64,000 nt of DNA from Candidatus Gastranaerophilales bacterium (GTDB taxonomy: Bacteria; Cyanobacteriota; Vampirovibrionia; Gastranaerophilales; Gastranaerophilaceae): NCBI GenBank assembly GCA_944326545.1, contig CALVEH010000004.1:186001-250000 (forward strand), in the 5' to 3' direction. Both the position numbers and the translations under genes were made by a program. The notes under the pieces are model-generated. The model had not been told where the DNA came from. It ran no database searches and was given only the letters and a program-made list of their open reading frames with translations. The number at the start of each line of letters is the position of its first letter. Position 1 is the stretch's first letter. This document shows, one piece after another, positions 61,979 through 64,000 of the stretch.

Positions 61979-62012
61979 CTAAAAACCCTCTCTTTTATGA
62001 GAGGGTTTTTAG
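61979..62012 (+). terminator. Intrinsic terminator beyond array B5
   Basis: AAAAACCCTCTC pairs with GAGAGGGTTTTT around TTTTAT. It lies ~650 bases after the DUF2229 stop, so a transcript ending here would include the whole B5 array. Confidence 0.8.
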
Positions 62013-62046
62013 AATATTTTGTATTAAGTTTTACAACTTTGTTTAT

Positions 62047-62414
62047 AAGACGGCATTCCTTCACTACGTTCAGTCAGCCTAGCCAAAATCCGCTGTCTTG
62101 GATTATTGGCGTTCGCAAGGTTTAGTATTACATTTCAAATTTTTCTTTGAAAAATTTTTCATTTCATTAACCTTGCTCACATGGGCAGCTCCGTGCCCGC
62201 CCAAAATCCGCTGTCTTGGATTTTCTTCACGCTCGGAACTGTCACTCGTTGTGCTTTGCTGTTACTCGTTTCGTTCCTCGCTCCCCTGGTTCGCTATGCT
62301 TCACCAGTACGAAAATCCGCCTCTTGGATTATTGGCAGTTCGCCGAAAGCGTGGTTTCGGCTCACAAGACGGCATTCCTTCACTACGTTCAGTCAGCCTA
62401 GCCAAAATCCGCTA
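62047..62414 (+). repeat. Family D repeats adjoining asnS
   Basis: AAAATCCGCTGTCTTGGAT occurs at 62085-62103 and 62203-62221, a near copy at 62312-62329 and the first ten bases again at 62404. A CATTCCTTCACTACGTTCAG word is found at 62054 and 62367. Also GGGCA-GCTCCG-TGCCC. The last copy runs into the asnS stop codon (CTA at 62412-62414). Confidence 0.8.
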
Positions 62415-63692
62415 CGGTTTGAGTCTGTCCATAAGTCTTGGGAACGGAATTGTTTCTCTTACGTGGTGCAAGCCGCAAATCCAAGCAACTGTTCTTTCTA
62501 TACCCAAGCCAAAGCCTGCGTGTTTGCAGCTTCCGTATCTTCTGACATCCAAGTACCAGTTAAATACTTCTTCTGGCAAGCCTTGTTCTTTAATTTTTGC
62601 TTTTAATTTTTCGATATCTTCTTCTCTTTGACCGCCGCCGATGATTTCGCCGTATCCTTCAGGTGCAATCATATCAACACAGGCAGCTTTGTCGCCTTCT
62701 TGTTTCATATAGAAAGCTTTTATCGACATAGGATAGTGGTGAATCATAACAGGTTTGTCAAATTCTTCAGAGATAAGAGTTTCTTCATCACCGCCAAAGT
62801 CTGTACCCCATTCTGTATCGTTGCCTTTTTTCTTAAGAATTTCGATAGCTTCGTCATAAGAGATTCTTGGGAACGGACGTTTGATGTTTTCGAGTTTTGA
62901 GATATCTCTTTCAAGAACTTCTAAGTCTTCTCTGTTGTGTTTTACAACTTCTTGTACAATGTATTCAACAAATTCTTCTGCCAAATCCATATCGTCATAA
63001 ATATCAAAGAAAGCTACTTCAGGTTCAACCATCCAGAATTCTGTTAAGTGACGTCTTGTTTTTGATTTTTCTGCACGGAATGTAGGGCCAAAGCAGTATG
63101 CTTTACCAACAGCCATTGCAGCTGCTTCCATGTACAACTGTCCGCTTTGAGTGAGGTATGCGTTTTCGTCAAAATAATCAACTTTAAACAGGTTTGTTGT
63201 ACCTTCACAAGCGTTTGGTGTAAATATCGGAGCATCAACAAGAGTAAAGCCCTTGTTATCAAAGAAATCACGTACAGATTTGATGATTCTGTGACGGATT
63301 TTTAAGATTGCTTTTTGTCTTAAAGAACGCAACCACAAGTGTCTGTGTTCCATAAGGAAGTGTGTTCCGTGTTCTTTTGGAGTAATCGGGTAATCAACAG
63401 ATTCGCCGATAACTTTAACGTCTGTTGCATCGATTTCGTAACCGATTTTTGAACGTTCGTGTTTTTTAACAGTACCAGTCACTTCAACACTTGATTCTTG
63501 GGTGATTTTATCAGCAAGAGCAAAAACTTCATCAGAAACATTGCCTTTAAAAACTACAGCCTGAATTTCTGCTGTACCGTCTCTTAATTGTAAAAAGTGC
63601 AATTTGCCGCTTGAACGTTTGTTATACAACCAGCCTTGCAGTGTAATTGTTTGCCCCTCATACTGTGCAATGTCTTTGATGTAAATTTTCAT
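62412..63692 (-). CDS. asnS: Asparaginyl-tRNA synthetase
   Basis: AsnRS charges tRNA-Asn. The 426-residue class IIb enzyme has the N-terminal OB-fold ([20 protein letters not shown]), motif 2 region ([20 protein letters not shown]) and motif 3 ([20 protein letters not shown]), ending [12 protein letters not shown]. The lack of AspRS-specific insertions and the HLTEF sequence supports Asn. The stop codon TAG lies in repeat D. ATG start with AGAGAGGAAG upstream. Presence of AsnRS means that direct charging is available. Confidence 0.95.
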   Translation of the reverse strand: MKIYIKDIAQYEGQTITLQGWLYNKRSSGKLHFLQLRDGTAEIQAVVFKGNVSDEVFALADKITQESSVEVTGTVKKHERSKIGYEIDATDVKVIGESVDYPITPKEHGTHFLMEHRHLWLRSLRQKAILKIRHRIIKSVRDFFDNKGFTLVDAPIFTPNACEGTTNLFKVDYFDENAYLTQSGQLYMEAAAMAVGKAYCFGPTFRAEKSKTRRHLTEFWMVEPEVAFFDIYDDMDLAEEFVEYIVQEVVKHNREDLEVLERDISKLENIKRPFPRISYDEAIEILKKKGNDTEWGTDFGGDEETLISEEFDKPVMIHHYPMSIKAFYMKQEGDKAACVDMIAPEGYGEIIGGGQREEDIEKLKAKIKEQGLPEEVFNWYLDVRRYGSCKHAGFGLGIERTVAWICGLHHVRETIPFPRLMDRLKP

Positions 63693-63866
63693 ATAACTTC
63701 CTCTCTTTTTTGTAAGATGTGGTTTTATTATACATCAAAGGTTAAATTGATGATACTGATTAAGATTGATAACAAAATACCTAAAAATTAAAACGCAAAT
63801 AAACTCTGCTCAAAAATAAAAAAATGAGCTTGTGAGCATTTGTTGCTGATTACAAGATTGGCAAAA

Positions 63867-64000
63867 TTATTTTTTTACAGAATCTTTAATTACAATCAGA
63901 TTATTCATTATCTTCATTTGAGTTGTAGGCAATACAACATCATTTAATCCGTTAGCTATGCTCAAGATAGAGCCTGCTTTTAGCACAACTTCTTCACCTC
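63867..64000 (-). CDS. C-terminal end of an unidentified gene, partial
   Basis: On the minus strand an open frame enters from the window edge and stops with TAA at 63869-63867. The visible 44 residues include EEVVLKAGSILSIANGLNDV and end NNLIVIKDSVKK. Codon use is like that of the neighbours. Too short for a family call. 63693-63866 holds no gene that I can see. Confidence 0.45.
   Translation of the reverse strand, partial: GEEVVLKAGSILSIANGLNDVVLPTTQMKIMNNLIVIKDSVKK

Noticed and set aside
62098-62631. Open frames of 177 and 141 codons across 62098-62631
   Set aside because: They run through family D repeats and antisense to the asnS end; they have no ribosome binding site and no recognisable domain.

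Overview
The window is AT-rich chromosomal DNA with a compact bacterial gene layout: mostly core genes on both strands, tight operons, intrinsic terminators and no rRNA, tRNA or CRISPR array. The gene set combines flagellar export parts (FliP, FliQ, FliR and two FlhB), a FliA-like sigma factor, the DXP isoprenoid enzyme Dxr, RNase Y, ThyX, MurE and a penicillin-binding protein, a type IV pilin-like protein and many small lineage-restricted proteins. My best guess is a flagellated gut member of the non-photosynthetic cyanobacterial sister group (Melainabacteria/Vampirovibrionia, Gastranaerophilales type). This is an inference from style and gene content; no 16S gene is present to test it.

Layout. 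1-9.3 kb: end of an ADP-forming acyl-CoA synthetase, an XRE regulator facing a small gene, enolase, an isolated GlmS-type isomerase, a repeat-bearing exported protein with an attenuator-like leader, an acetyltransferase, a PC4-like protein and PriA. 9.3-16 kb: DUF374 acyltransferase, lytic transglycosylase, a large FtsH-related protease, dxr and a winged-helix protein. 16-24 kb: glgA, tuf, tpiA and the densest block of structured repeats. 24-33 kb: DedA, manC, speE, murE-ftsI, rpsO, thyX. 33-38.3 kb: a seven-gene minus-strand operon of J-domain protein, PspA, DUF4178, DUF350, two small membrane proteins and a membrane spermidine-synthase-like protein. 38.5-45.6 kb: rny, ymdB, PHP phosphoesterase, pilin-like protein, flhB paralogue, fliA and a histidine kinase. 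46-57 kb: serine dehydratase, sugar transporter, ROK glucokinase, fliPQR-flhB, mscS, rsfS. 57-64 kb: Cys-rich Spy-like protein, tsf, rpsB, a dehydratase-activase-related protein and asnS.

The most unusual content lies between the genes. At least five families of structured intergenic repeats (called A to E here) occupy roughly 5 kb. Families A, B and E fold into sets of short hairpins, many with three-base loops, and their stems carry compensatory base changes between copies. Family B forms arrays of 76-80 nt and 114-127 nt units. Two A elements lie inside E elements; an uninterrupted E copy shows that one A insertion left no target duplication. This looks like a set of structured, apparently mobile DNA or RNA elements with no transposase gene in view. 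Other points of interest are the PspA/polyamine/J-domain operon, the FtsH-like protease with a degenerate ATPase, Cys-rich tails on two metabolic enzymes, and a leader peptide overlapping a terminator-like hairpin.
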